7,206 nucleotides of DNA from an uncultured Ignavibacteriota bacterium (GCA_937959065.1 CALGOI010000142.1:1-7206); one strand, 5' to 3'. Counted from the first letter of the stretch, positions 1 through 6,910 are shown. The notes: a model not told the origin generated them from the sequence alone. Program-made: numbers and translations.

Positions 1-971
1 TAAAACTCCTTCGCGCCGCTTCTAATCGCATTTGGCTTTTGGAATTCACCTACAAACTTCGTTTCTGAATTTAAATTGACATAATCTATAAACGACGAAT
101 CAGCAGGATTTAATTCTTTAAACTGCTTAACTAATGCCTTTATCCTGTTTTCAGTATCGATAGAATCTTTACCTGTAGCTTTTTCAGATACTGTAATATA
201 ATTAAACCGTACTGCTTCCTGTTGCTTATATTCATTCTTATGAGCTTCGTAGTATTGCCTAAGTTCTTCTTCTGTTACATTATTAACTGAAGGATCATTT
301 ACACTGGTAAGTGGTAATAAAAGATAATTGAAACTTGCCTGGATAAATTGATCTCTGTACTGTTGCTGAACTTCCTGTTCGGTAACAAGAATTGAGCTTG
401 TAATAACATTTTCAAGTTTTTTTAGAAGGAGTGTCCTTCTCAACTCACTTTCGACCTGGTTCCAGAAAGATACTACTTGAGGCTCTTTAGAAGAAAGTAC
501 CATCTGGTAATATTCATAGTTAAACACACCTGTGGAATCGATAAATACCTGCCTTATCTGGTCAGGTAATGTCTCCGGCCTTTGATATATCCAGTTTACA
601 ATCTCATTGTCATCTACCGAAATACCAAGTTTCTCAATCTCTTGCTGTAACAAAATATTCTGCACCATCTCATCCCACACACTTTGTCTGATCTGCTGCA
701 TTGTGGCATCATCGATCTCCTGATCTGGATTGTTTGCTCTAATTTGATCCACCCTCTGCTGGACAGTCATCTCGTACTCCTGGTAAGTTATTTCCTGTCC
801 GTTAACCTTCGCAAAAACATAATTACCGCTGTTTAGTCCCAGGTAATCCATACCCCATTCAAACACAATCGTCGCTAAAAATGCAATAATCAGTATAATG
901 ATGATAAGAGGCATCTTATCCCTCATCTTATTCATTATCCCGGTACTATGATGATACTTTTTATTCGCCAT
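1..971 (-). CDS. PpiD/SurA-like membrane-anchored peptidyl-prolyl isomerase, N-terminal part (runs off window)
   Basis: The frame is open for 323 codons from the ATG at 971 to the window edge, so the C-terminal part is missing. The protein begins with a short basic cytoplasmic tail (MANKKYHHS). One hydrophobic helix follows at about residues 21-37, then FEWGMDYLG and a long Gln/Glu-rich helical region. This is the PpiD plan: one inner-membrane anchor with a periplasmic SurA-N-type chaperone domain. KVNGQEITYQEYE at about residues 55-67 and VTEQEVQQQYRDQF near 199-212 are typical of SurA-N/PpiD proteins. The parvulin (PpiC) domain is not clearly seen and would lie at or beyond the edge. PpiD proteins help newly exported proteins fold as they leave the Sec channel. 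No clear Shine-Dalgarno is seen; an AAAGGA lies about 20 bases upstream, too far to be convincing. The gene follows meaB after 118 bases and may have its own promoter. PpiD versus another SurA-family foldase cannot be settled without the rest. Confidence 0.88.
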   Translation of the reverse strand, partial: MANKKYHHSTGIMNKMRDKMPLIIIILIIAFLATIVFEWGMDYLGLNSGNYVFAKVNGQEITYQEYEMTVQQRVDQIRANNPDQEIDDATMQQIRQSVWDEMVQNILLQQEIEKLGISVDDNEIVNWIYQRPETLPDQIRQVFIDSTGVFNYEYYQMVLSSKEPQVVSFWNQVESELRRTLLLKKLENVITSSILVTEQEVQQQYRDQFIQASFNYLLLPLTSVNDPSVNNVTEEELRQYYEAHKNEYKQQEAVRFNYITVSEKATGKDSIDTENRIKALVKQFKELNPADSSFIDYVNLNSETKFVGEFQKPNAIRSGAKEF

Positions 972-1089
972 TACTTATTTATGCTAATTTATCCTTTGTT
1001 TATTGTTTACTTATTTAGAAGTAACTATAGTAAAATTTTTATTTAAGAAACATTTAACCTAAAGTATTTAATATGTAAAATCAATGAAA

Positions 1090-2031
1090 TTAGGTTTGTA
1101 AAATGCTTTCTACAAAACTGTATGGGTCTTTTTTTCTCTTATAAATATCCGAAAGATTCTCATCTAATTGCTTTTTGTGATCCGAATCCCAAAATTCCTT
1201 TCTCAATTTATCATTTACCAGTTCATTTATCTTTTTAATCAGATTTGTTTTTCGTTTCTTAGCTAAATATCCCGAATCCTCCAAATGTGATTTATGTCTC
1301 ATTATTTCATCGAGAAGTTCGGGAATGCCCTCATCTCTAATGCTGATTGTATTCAAAACATTAATGACCCAGTTGTCTTCAGATGGCGGCTTAAGATGTA
1401 TAATATTCTTAATCGTCGCAGCAACACCACTGGCTCCTTCCCTGTCTGACTTATTCACAACAAATACGTTTGCAATTTCCATCAACCCAGCTTTCATCGC
1501 CTGAACAGCATCACCTGACTCCGGAACTAATACTACAACGGTAGTATCACATGTCTGGGCTATGTCGAGCTCTGATTGACCTACACCAACCGTTTCAATA
1601 AGAATAAAATCTTTCCCGGCTGCGTCAAGGATATCACAGGCTTCGACAACAGCTTTACTTAGCCCGCCAAGGCTTCCCCTTGTTGCCATCGACCGGATAA
1701 AAACATTCGGCAATAGACCGATGTCCTGCATTCTGATCCTGTCACCCAGCAGAGCTCCTCCTGTAAACGGGCTGGTTGGATCGACCGCAATAATCCCGAC
1801 CTTATGACCCTTTTCAATCAATAGTTTTGCCAGTGAGTTTGTAATTGAAGACTTACCTGCTCCGGGAGGTCCGCTAATACCAACTCTGTGTGCTTTGCTT
1901 GTCTATTTAATAATCATTTGTAATAGTTCGATACTATCCTTATCACCGTCCTCTACTTTTGATATAGCCCTTGAAAGAGTCCTTTTATCACCGCTAATTA
2001 ATTTATCAATGAATTCCTGTTCAATGGCCAT
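1090..2031 (-). pseudogene. meaB: MeaB/ArgK-type GTPase (methylmalonyl-CoA mutase chaperone), full-length frame interrupted by one in-frame TAG
   Basis: MeaB (MMAA in humans) is a SIMIBI-class GTPase that loads and protects the B12 cofactor of methylmalonyl-CoA mutase. The frame begins at the ATG at 2031, 3 bases after the galE stop. It would encode 313 residues, the usual family length, but codon 43 is TAG (1903-1905). Counting that codon as one residue, the landmarks are: N-terminal helices 1-42 (FIDKLISGDKRTLSRAIS, the usual opening), Walker A GPPGAGKS 54-61, the SPFTGGALLGDRIRM block about 87-101, ETVGVGQSE 146-154 (Walker B/G3), the base-specificity motif NKSD 193-196, and a charged C-terminal dimerisation arm. 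Homology runs on both sides of the TAG in the same frame, so there is no frameshift. No ATG, GTG or TTG lies between the TAG and Walker A. The first TTG (1821) is past Walker A, so reinitiation cannot give a working GTPase. A terminated product would be 42 residues. The gene is either broken, mis-sequenced, or expressed by readthrough. No mutase gene is in the window. Confidence 0.88.
1903..1905 (-). other. In-frame amber codon inside meaB
   Basis: Reading the minus strand, the codons are ATT ATT AAA TAG ACA AGC AAA GCA CAC AGA GTT GGT ATT, that is IIK-stop-TSKAHRVGI, leading directly into the Walker A loop. From memory of the family, this site aligns with a variable residue just before a (T/S)(G/S)(K/R)A segment. 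A single base change from CAG (Gln), AAG (Lys), GAG (Glu), TAC or TAT (Tyr) would therefore explain it. TAG ends purD (3052-3054) and the M24 peptidase (5653-5655) at their natural C-termini, so TAG works as a stop here. Confidence 0.93.
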
Positions 2032-2034
2032 TAC

Positions 2035-3051
2035 TTACTTTCCGTTTATTTTCTTTTCCCAGTTCCATGCAGTCAAAAGCATATTTTCCAAATCTCTTTC
2101 AGCTTTCCACCCCAATACATCATTTGCTTTTTTGGTGTCTGAGTATATACTAGTAATATCACCGGCTCTTCTGGGACCGATCCGGTAATTCACTTTTTCA
2201 CCTGTAACCTTTTCAAAAGCATTCACAACTTCCATCACGGAGTTTCCTCTGCCAGTCCCCAGATTAAATACTTCGTAGCTCTCATTGTGGGTGTTACTTT
2301 CAAGTCTTTGAAGTGCAACAACGTGAGCTTTGGCTAGATCGACCACATGTATATAATCCCTTATGTTAGTTCCGTCCGGGGTATCGTAATCATTCCCGTT
2401 TATTGTAAGTATCTCTCTTTTACAAATTGCTGTCTGTGTAATGTATGGCACGAGATTATCCGGGACACCTATCGGCAGCTCCCCAATATTCGCTGAATCG
2501 TGTGCACCAATAGGGTTAAAATATCTTAAGCTAATCACATTTAATTTACCGGTCGAGCATGCATCATAAAGAAGTTTTTCAATTACTTGCTTTGTATAAC
2601 CATAAGGTGAATATGCCGGTTTGATTTCTGAAGTTTCTGTAACCGGGAGATCTTTTGTCTCTCCGTATACAGTACAAGATGATGAAAACACAAAATTCTT
2701 GATGACATTATCTATTACGCAACCGGTCAGGTTAATGCTCCCACCAATATTATTTCTGTAGTATTTTAATGGGTTTTGAACCGATTCACCCACCGCTTTT
2801 AGGGCAGCAAAGTGGATAACTGCCGATATATCCTTATGGCGAGTAAAAAAGTCCTTTAAGGCATTCTCATCTGTAATATCTATCTTTTCAAATTCCGGTT
2901 TTACCCCTGTGATGCTCTCGATTCCATCTAATACACCAATGTTTGAATTAGATAAATTATCGATCACAATAACTTCATAACCCGCATTCTGCAGTTCGAC
3001 TACAGTATGCGAGCCTATATAACCTGTTCCGCCTGTAACTAAAATTTTCAT
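2035..3051 (-). CDS. galE: UDP-glucose 4-epimerase
   Basis: GalE is a cytoplasmic NAD-dependent short-chain dehydrogenase-fold enzyme that interconverts UDP-glucose and UDP-galactose, linking galactose use to the supply of UDP-galactose for surface glycans. The 338-residue length is standard. The Rossmann NAD motif GGTGYIGSH is at residues 7-15, the catalytic SSS at 123-125, and the YxxxK pair is Y150/K154 (YGYTK). The family block GNDYDTPDGTNIRDYIHVVDLA (about 219-240) and the sugar-nucleotide motif PRRAGD (293-298) are present. The position matching E. coli Tyr299, which limits activity on N-acetylated sugars, is Ile302 by my hand alignment. The start ATG touches the purD TAG with no gap and in the same frame, which suggests translational coupling; no separate ribosome site is seen. 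meaB starts 3 bases after the TAA stop. GalE is far more likely than another UDP-sugar epimerase because of the length and the GNDYxTxDGTxxRDYIHV block. Confidence 0.97.
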   Translation of the reverse strand: MKILVTGGTGYIGSHTVVELQNAGYEVIVIDNLSNSNIGVLDGIESITGVKPEFEKIDITDENALKDFFTRHKDISAVIHFAALKAVGESVQNPLKYYRNNIGGSINLTGCVIDNVIKNFVFSSSCTVYGETKDLPVTETSEIKPAYSPYGYTKQVIEKLLYDACSTGKLNVISLRYFNPIGAHDSANIGELPIGVPDNLVPYITQTAICKREILTINGNDYDTPDGTNIRDYIHVVDLAKAHVVALQRLESNTHNESYEVFNLGTGRGNSVMEVVNAFEKVTGEKVNYRIGPRRAGDITSIYSDTKKANDVLGWKAERDLENMLLTAWNWEKKINGK

Positions 3052-4338
3052 CTATAAACTTTTAAACCCGATATCTTTTCTGAAATATATATTGTCAAAT
3101 TTTATCTTGTCGATATTCCTGTAAACTTTTTCCAGGGCCTCCTTTAAATTCTTCCCTTTACAGACAATATTGAATACCCTTCCACCATTAGTTATCACCT
3201 CCCGGTTGATTCCATAGCTGGTCCCTGCATGAAAAACTATACAATCACTGTCGACATTATCCAAACCGGTTACTTCCTTTCCTTTTTCGTATTCATCAGG
3301 ATAACCATCCGATGCAAGTACAACTCCCGCGCAAGTCTCATTAAATGTTTCGAGTTTGTAATCTTTTATTCTTCCTTCTGCTGAAGCCATTAATAATTCA
3401 AGGAAATCGGATTTAATTAATGGGAGTACTACCTGTGTTTCAGGATCGCCAAATCTGCAATTGAATTCAATTACATAGGGCTTTCTCTTTTTATCTATCA
3501 TCAGACCTGCATACAAACACCCTTTGAATTTACTCTTATCATTACTCAATGCATAAAGTGTTCTGTCGATGATAAGCTCTTTAACTTCCATAAGAAGCTC
3601 TTCATCTAGAAACTTAGATGCCGGGGAATACGCGCCCATACCGCCGGTGTTCTTTCCTGTTTCACCTTCTCCTATCTTCTTATGATCCTGTGAAACCGGA
3701 AGGATTACATAATCCTCTCCATCTGTTATCGCAAATACAGAAACTTCATTTCCCTCTATAAACTCCTCTATAACAAATGTAAACCCGGACTCGCCAAATA
3801 TCTCTTCTTTAATAAAACTGTCGATCGTTTCCTCTGCCGATTCTTGATTGTCTGCAATTATCACACCTTTACCAGCTGCAAGACCGTCTGCTTTTACAAC
3901 AACCGGGTAACTTACAGAATTCAAATAATCTTTTGCCGCTTCGATATCAGCTTTTCCAAACACTTTAAACTTAGCCGTCGGAATTCCATTGAACTGCATC
4001 AATTCTTTAGCGTATTTCTTACTGGACTCGATCCGGGCGGCATTTTTAGAAGGCCCGAATATCTTTAATCCATTCTTTGTAAACTCATCCACTATGCCTA
4101 ACGCTAATGGAATCTCCGGACCAACAACAGTAAAATCAATTCCCTTGGTCTTTGCAAAATTGACCAACGCTTCAAGTTCTGTTGCTTTAATATCTACCGG
4201 TTCAGCAAATCTATCTATACCCGGGCTGCCGGTTGTGCAATACATTTTTCCCTTAGTCCTTTTATATGAGGGAGAATGGAAGATACTTCTTGCAATAGCG
4301 TTCTCTCTCCCGCCATTTCCAATTAATAATATCTTCAT
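3052..4338 (-). CDS. purD: Phosphoribosylamine-glycine ligase (GAR synthetase)
   Basis: PurD is the cytoplasmic ATP-grasp enzyme of the second purine synthesis step: 5-phosphoribosylamine + glycine + ATP gives glycinamide ribonucleotide. The 428-residue length is typical. The N domain begins GNGGREN (7-13) and has GPEIPLALG (73-81) and FGPSKNAARIE (94-104). The ATP-grasp core has KADGLAAGKGV (149-159), EEFIEG (191-196) and GGMGAYSP (232-239). EFNCRFGDPETQ (291-302) includes the PurD signature RFGDPETQ and the metal-ligand positions E291 and N293. The C domain ends naturally in YFRKDIGFKSL. The usual GGREH motif near the start reads GGREN here (Asn13), the one notable departure. It starts 7 bases after the glycosyltransferase stop without a Shine-Dalgarno, and its TAG stop directly abuts the galE ATG. 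No other purine gene is present in the window. Confidence 0.97.
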   Translation of the reverse strand: MKILLIGNGGRENAIARSIFHSPSYKRTKGKMYCTTGSPGIDRFAEPVDIKATELEALVNFAKTKGIDFTVVGPEIPLALGIVDEFTKNGLKIFGPSKNAARIESSKKYAKELMQFNGIPTAKFKVFGKADIEAAKDYLNSVSYPVVVKADGLAAGKGVIIADNQESAEETIDSFIKEEIFGESGFTFVIEEFIEGNEVSVFAITDGEDYVILPVSQDHKKIGEGETGKNTGGMGAYSPASKFLDEELLMEVKELIIDRTLYALSNDKSKFKGCLYAGLMIDKKRKPYVIEFNCRFGDPETQVVLPLIKSDFLELLMASAEGRIKDYKLETFNETCAGVVLASDGYPDEYEKGKEVTGLDNVDSDCIVFHAGTSYGINREVITNGGRVFNIVCKGKNLKEALEKVYRNIDKIKFDNIYFRKDIGFKSL

Positions 4339-4345
4339 AATTAAC

Positions 4346-5623
4346 TTAATCTATTGATAATAGATAATTGAATTCAGTGGCAAGCTCTTCGGTCATTTTT
4401 TTTCTGTCGAATTCCTTAACTACATTTTCATCCGGCTTTGGCAGCTCACCCTTTTCATAAAACTTATAATATTCAAGTATTGCATTAACAATATCATTTG
4501 GATCTTCTTCCGGAATGAATGTTATCGCTCCGTAATTTTCAAGATACTTCTTCGTAACACCTTCGGGAATGCAGGCGATTATCGGTTTCCTGCTGCCAAT
4601 ATACTCACCCACTTTACCGGGCATAGCGGCGTCTTCATTTTCCCCCCTGCTTATTAAAAGGAACAATATATCGGATGCCATAATTTCCCGGACACAATCA
4701 ATGTGATTTAAATAACCTGTTAAAATAATATTGGATTCGATTCTATATTCTTTAATTAACTTCCTGTTTTCTTCAGTGACATGTCCAATAAAACAAAATT
4801 CGATCTTATCTTTCAAGTCCGGATTTGATTTAAAAAGTAACCGGATTGCATCAAAATAATACTTCGGATTCCTGGTATAAAAGCTTCCCGAATAAGCCAC
4901 TCTCATCCTGTTTGATTTTGGAAGCGGATCCTTCGACGCAATTTCAAAATCCTCTTCGTCATATCCATGCGGGATAATTCTTATATCATTATACTCTATA
5001 TTACCGTACCTGTCGATTATATACTCTTTAACCCTTCTGTTTGTTGTAAATATCTTATTCGCTGATCCTACTACACTTTTTTCAAGCTTGATGTTTTTCA
5101 AACGGTGATAGGATGTAGGATAATAATTTAATACCGGGCTGTCTACCCACGCATCACGGTAATCTAATACAAGAGGTACATTATACTTTTTCTTTACTTC
5201 CTGTCCTATTAAATGATCTGTGTAAGGAGGAGCAGTAGAATAAACAAGTTCAAAACCGCCGTATTTATCCCATATTTCATCTATCTTCTTTAAAGCTTTC
5301 TTTCTGAAACCTATCTTACTGTCGGGAATGAAAACAAATTGAGAAAGTTTGCTCCTGAGTTTTCTGAACTTTTCAGCGGGAGCTTTAACTTGAATGTTTT
5401 TTGGATCAAACTCGTCTTTACCTGTTCGCTCGATAATAATATTACTTCTTATTGCCTCGTCAAGTAATGACTCGTCTATTGCAAAATATTTTTTGGGGCT
5501 GTCTGTAATAACAACCGGCTGCCATCCGAACTCAGGCAGATACTTAGCGAACTTTAATGTCCGCTGAACACCCCCCATTCCCATTGGTGGGAAATAGTAT
5601 GAAATGATTAGTACCTTATTCAA
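4346..5623 (-). CDS. GT-B glycosyltransferase, family 4-like (surface polysaccharide type)
   Basis: The 425 residues follow the two-Rossmann GT-B plan. The N-terminal acceptor domain opens with VLIISYYFPPMGMGGVQR (about 4-21), the Pro- and Gly-rich loop common in GT4-type enzymes, and has LVLDYRDAWVDSP (151-163) and IIPHGYDEEDF (216-226). The C-terminal donor domain has RVAYSGSFY (241-249), FCFIGHV (276-282), ILTGYL (300-305) and PGKVGEYIGSRKPI (335-348), the sugar-nucleotide-binding end. There is no signal peptide or membrane helix, so it is cytosolic or membrane-peripheral. The donor and acceptor cannot be read from sequence; enzymes of this kind usually build lipopolysaccharide, capsule or exopolysaccharide. 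galE two genes downstream could supply UDP-galactose, but that is inference. The start is TTG at 5623: an in-frame TGA lies seven codons upstream, the MNKVLIISYY opening is needed for the first strand, the first ATG would be residue 14, and a good ribosome site precedes the TTG. Confidence 0.88.
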   Translation of the reverse strand: MNKVLIISYYFPPMGMGGVQRTLKFAKYLPEFGWQPVVITDSPKKYFAIDESLLDEAIRSNIIIERTGKDEFDPKNIQVKAPAEKFRKLRSKLSQFVFIPDSKIGFRKKALKKIDEIWDKYGGFELVYSTAPPYTDHLIGQEVKKKYNVPLVLDYRDAWVDSPVLNYYPTSYHRLKNIKLEKSVVGSANKIFTTNRRVKEYIIDRYGNIEYNDIRIIPHGYDEEDFEIASKDPLPKSNRMRVAYSGSFYTRNPKYYFDAIRLLFKSNPDLKDKIEFCFIGHVTEENRKLIKEYRIESNIILTGYLNHIDCVREIMASDILFLLISRGENEDAAMPGKVGEYIGSRKPIIACIPEGVTKKYLENYGAITFIPEEDPNDIVNAILEYYKFYEKGELPKPDENVVKEFDRKKMTEELATEFNYLLSID

Positions 5624-5629
5624 ATACTG

Positions 5630-5635
5630 CCTCTT
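5630..5635 (-). promoter_or_regulatory. Ribosome binding site supporting the TTG start of the glycosyltransferase
   Basis: The minus strand reads AAGAGG, then the six bases CAGTAT, then TTG. This is a Shine-Dalgarno-like site at good spacing. It supports TTG at 5623 as the start and allows initiation independent of the upstream peptidase gene, whose stop lies 29 bases before this TTG. Confidence 0.6.
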
Positions 5636-5652
5636 GATTCAATGGTTAAACA

Positions 5653-6720
5653 CTAAAGAATTATTAATTCTTTAGTCGTTTTGTTTAAAATCTCACATCC
5701 TTCTTCTGTCACAACTACATCATCCTCTATCCTTACCCCGCCAAGCCCTTCTATATAAATACCCGGTTCTACCGTTACAACATTATTAACCTTTAACTTA
5801 CCTTTATAGACCTGGTTTAATCTTGGACTTTCGTGGACTTCATACCCTAAACCATGTCCAAGGCCATGTCCGAAATATTCTCCAAAACCATAATCCTTAA
5901 TAAGGTCTCTCGCTGATCCATCGACTTTCCTGCATGATGCCCCGGCTTTTATATTACCTAATGCTGTCAACTGTGCTTCTAGAACAACTTCATAGATCTT
6001 TCTCTTTTCTTCGCTTATCTCCCCAATTGCTATTGTCCTGGTCATATCGGAATTGAATCCCCTGTATACCGTACCATAATCTAACGTTAGAAGGTCACCT
6101 GATTGTATCACACGGTCAGTAGGATGCGCATGAGGAAGCGCACTGTTTTCTCCGCTTGCTACTATCGGATCAAATGCATTCTTCTCACCTCCAAGTTTCA
6201 TCTGGAAGTATGTAATGTCTGCTGCAAGCTCCTTTTCTGTGGTCTTACCTGCTTTGATTGCCGCTAAAATATGGTGAAATGCTTTATCACTGATATCCAC
6301 TGCTTTCCTTATATAATCTAACTCCTCGGCTGTTTTAATCGCTGAGATCTCCTCTACTAGTCCACTCAAAGGAACCCACTTAACTTCATAACTCTTTTTT
6401 AATGTCCTGTATGCGTTAAAATTAAGAGTGTTTGCTTCAAATCCGATTTTCTTAAGCTTATTCTTTTTTATAATAGATTTAAGAAATTCATACGAACTTT
6501 GTTTACCTATGATGATTTCGAAATCAGAGTTTACTTCTGACTTAACTACTGTTTTATATCTGAAGTCAGTTATAAAATAGTTCTTATCTTTTGTTATCAA
6601 GGCAACTGCCGCACTTCCCATAAATCCGGTAAGATATTTTATACTCGTCAGATTGGTTACCAGAAACGAATCTATCTTATTGGCTTTAAAGGATTCCCTG
6701 ACTTTAGATAACCTGCTCAT
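5653..6720 (-). CDS. M24 metallopeptidase (Xaa-Pro aminopeptidase/prolidase family)
   Basis: This is a cytoplasmic pita-bread metallopeptidase acting on peptides with proline at the second position, so it recycles proline-containing peptides. The 355 residues split into a creatinase-N-type domain (about 1-125) and an M24 catalytic domain (about 133-350). All five metal ligands are visible: D214 (TLDYG), D225 (NSDMTR), H289 (GHGLGHG), E318 (VEPGIY) and E332 (RIEDD). Their spacing (11, 64, 29, 14) equals what I recall for Pyrococcus prolidase (D209, D220, H284, E313, E327). LPHAHPTD (195-202) is the usual substrate-side segment. The length fits the short PepQ/YpdF-like group; aminopeptidase P and prolidase (dipeptidase) cannot be told apart by eye. 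The natural C-terminus TTKELIIL is followed by TAG. It is the first gene of the predicted five-gene operon. Its ATG has no Shine-Dalgarno, and a promoter candidate lies about 30-55 bases upstream. Confidence 0.94.
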   Translation of the reverse strand: MSRLSKVRESFKANKIDSFLVTNLTSIKYLTGFMGSAAVALITKDKNYFITDFRYKTVVKSEVNSDFEIIIGKQSSYEFLKSIIKKNKLKKIGFEANTLNFNAYRTLKKSYEVKWVPLSGLVEEISAIKTAEELDYIRKAVDISDKAFHHILAAIKAGKTTEKELAADITYFQMKLGGEKNAFDPIVASGENSALPHAHPTDRVIQSGDLLTLDYGTVYRGFNSDMTRTIAIGEISEEKRKIYEVVLEAQLTALGNIKAGASCRKVDGSARDLIKDYGFGEYFGHGLGHGLGYEVHESPRLNQVYKGKLKVNNVVTVEPGIYIEGLGGVRIEDDVVVTEEGCEILNKTTKELIIL

Positions 6721-6748
6721 AAAATTATGTTTTTTTCAAATATCATTA

Positions 6749-6777
6749 AAATTACTCAATCTGTTGAGCAATTTCAA
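6749..6777 (-). promoter_or_regulatory. Candidate promoter of the peptidase-glycosyltransferase-purD-galE-meaB operon
   Basis: Minus-strand TTGAAA (6777-6772) is followed after exactly 17 bases by TAATTT (6754-6749). That would put transcription start about 20-25 bases before the peptidase ATG. The -35 box matches the sigma-70 consensus at five of six bases; the -10 box is poor. The same TAATTT at the same 17-base spacing occurs in the divergent secD candidate. In an AT-rich region such matches arise by chance, so this is tentative. Confidence 0.35.
6750..6773. repeat. 24-base imperfect palindrome between divergent genes (possible operator)
   Basis: The arms AATTACTCAA (6750-6759) and TTGAGCAATT (6764-6773) pair over ten positions with one mismatch (6754/6769), around a four-base centre TCTG. 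It sits almost exactly between, and slightly overlaps, the -35 and -10 candidates of the operon promoter. A dimeric repressor site there would block that promoter. It could also be a chance AT-rich palindrome; it has no T-run or GC-rich stem of a terminator. Confidence 0.45.
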
Positions 6778-6835
6778 TTCAAGATAATATGCTATATTCC
6801 ACTTAATTTATGGCAATAATCAGCCCTAAATTACA

Positions 6836-6864
6836 TTGACAATTCTGACTATTTCAAGTAATTT
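6836..6864 (+). promoter_or_regulatory. Candidate promoter of secD
   Basis: A perfect TTGACA -35 box (6836-6841) is followed after 17 bases by TAATTT (6859-6864), about 56 bases before the secD TTG. The -10 box is weak, but the -35 match and the position suit a leader of roughly 50 bases. A TATAAT at 6898-6903 is better as a hexamer but too near the ribosome site to serve. Confidence 0.35.
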
Positions 6865-6910
6865 GTTGTTTGTCATTTTTTAAATAAGGTTTATTTTTAT
6901 AATATTTTCT

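Noticed and set aside
972..1089. Promoter or terminator in the gap between meaB and the ppiD-like gene
   Set aside because: A TATAGT (minus, 1029-1024) could be a -10 box, but the sequence 17 bases upstream does not resemble a -35. The only hairpin (TTACTT/AAGTAA, 1007-1024) is six AT-rich pairs with no T-run. Neither is strong enough to annotate.
1090..1821. A shorter meaB gene starting at the TTG at 1821 (243 residues)
   Set aside because: It would begin after Walker A and lack the phosphate-binding loop. Strong homology extends upstream in the same frame to an ATG at 2031, 3 bases after galE.
1090..2031. Frameshift in meaB
   Set aside because: Distance from the ATG at 2031 to the downstream frame is an exact multiple of three, and homology is continuous around the TAG. 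This is a single-codon nonsense change, not an indel.
1895..2188. Plus-strand open frame of 97 codons
   Set aside because: It lies antisense over meaB and the galE 3' end, shows no family features, and is an AT-rich shadow.
3844..4357. Two overlapping plus-strand open frames opposite purD
   Set aside because: They are antisense to clearly conserved purD motifs, with no ribosome site and no recognisable domains.
6898..6903. Perfect TATAAT as the secD -10 box
   Set aside because: Transcription would start at about 6910, right at the GGAG ribosome site, and no -35 lies at proper spacing (TTGTCA is 22 bases upstream).
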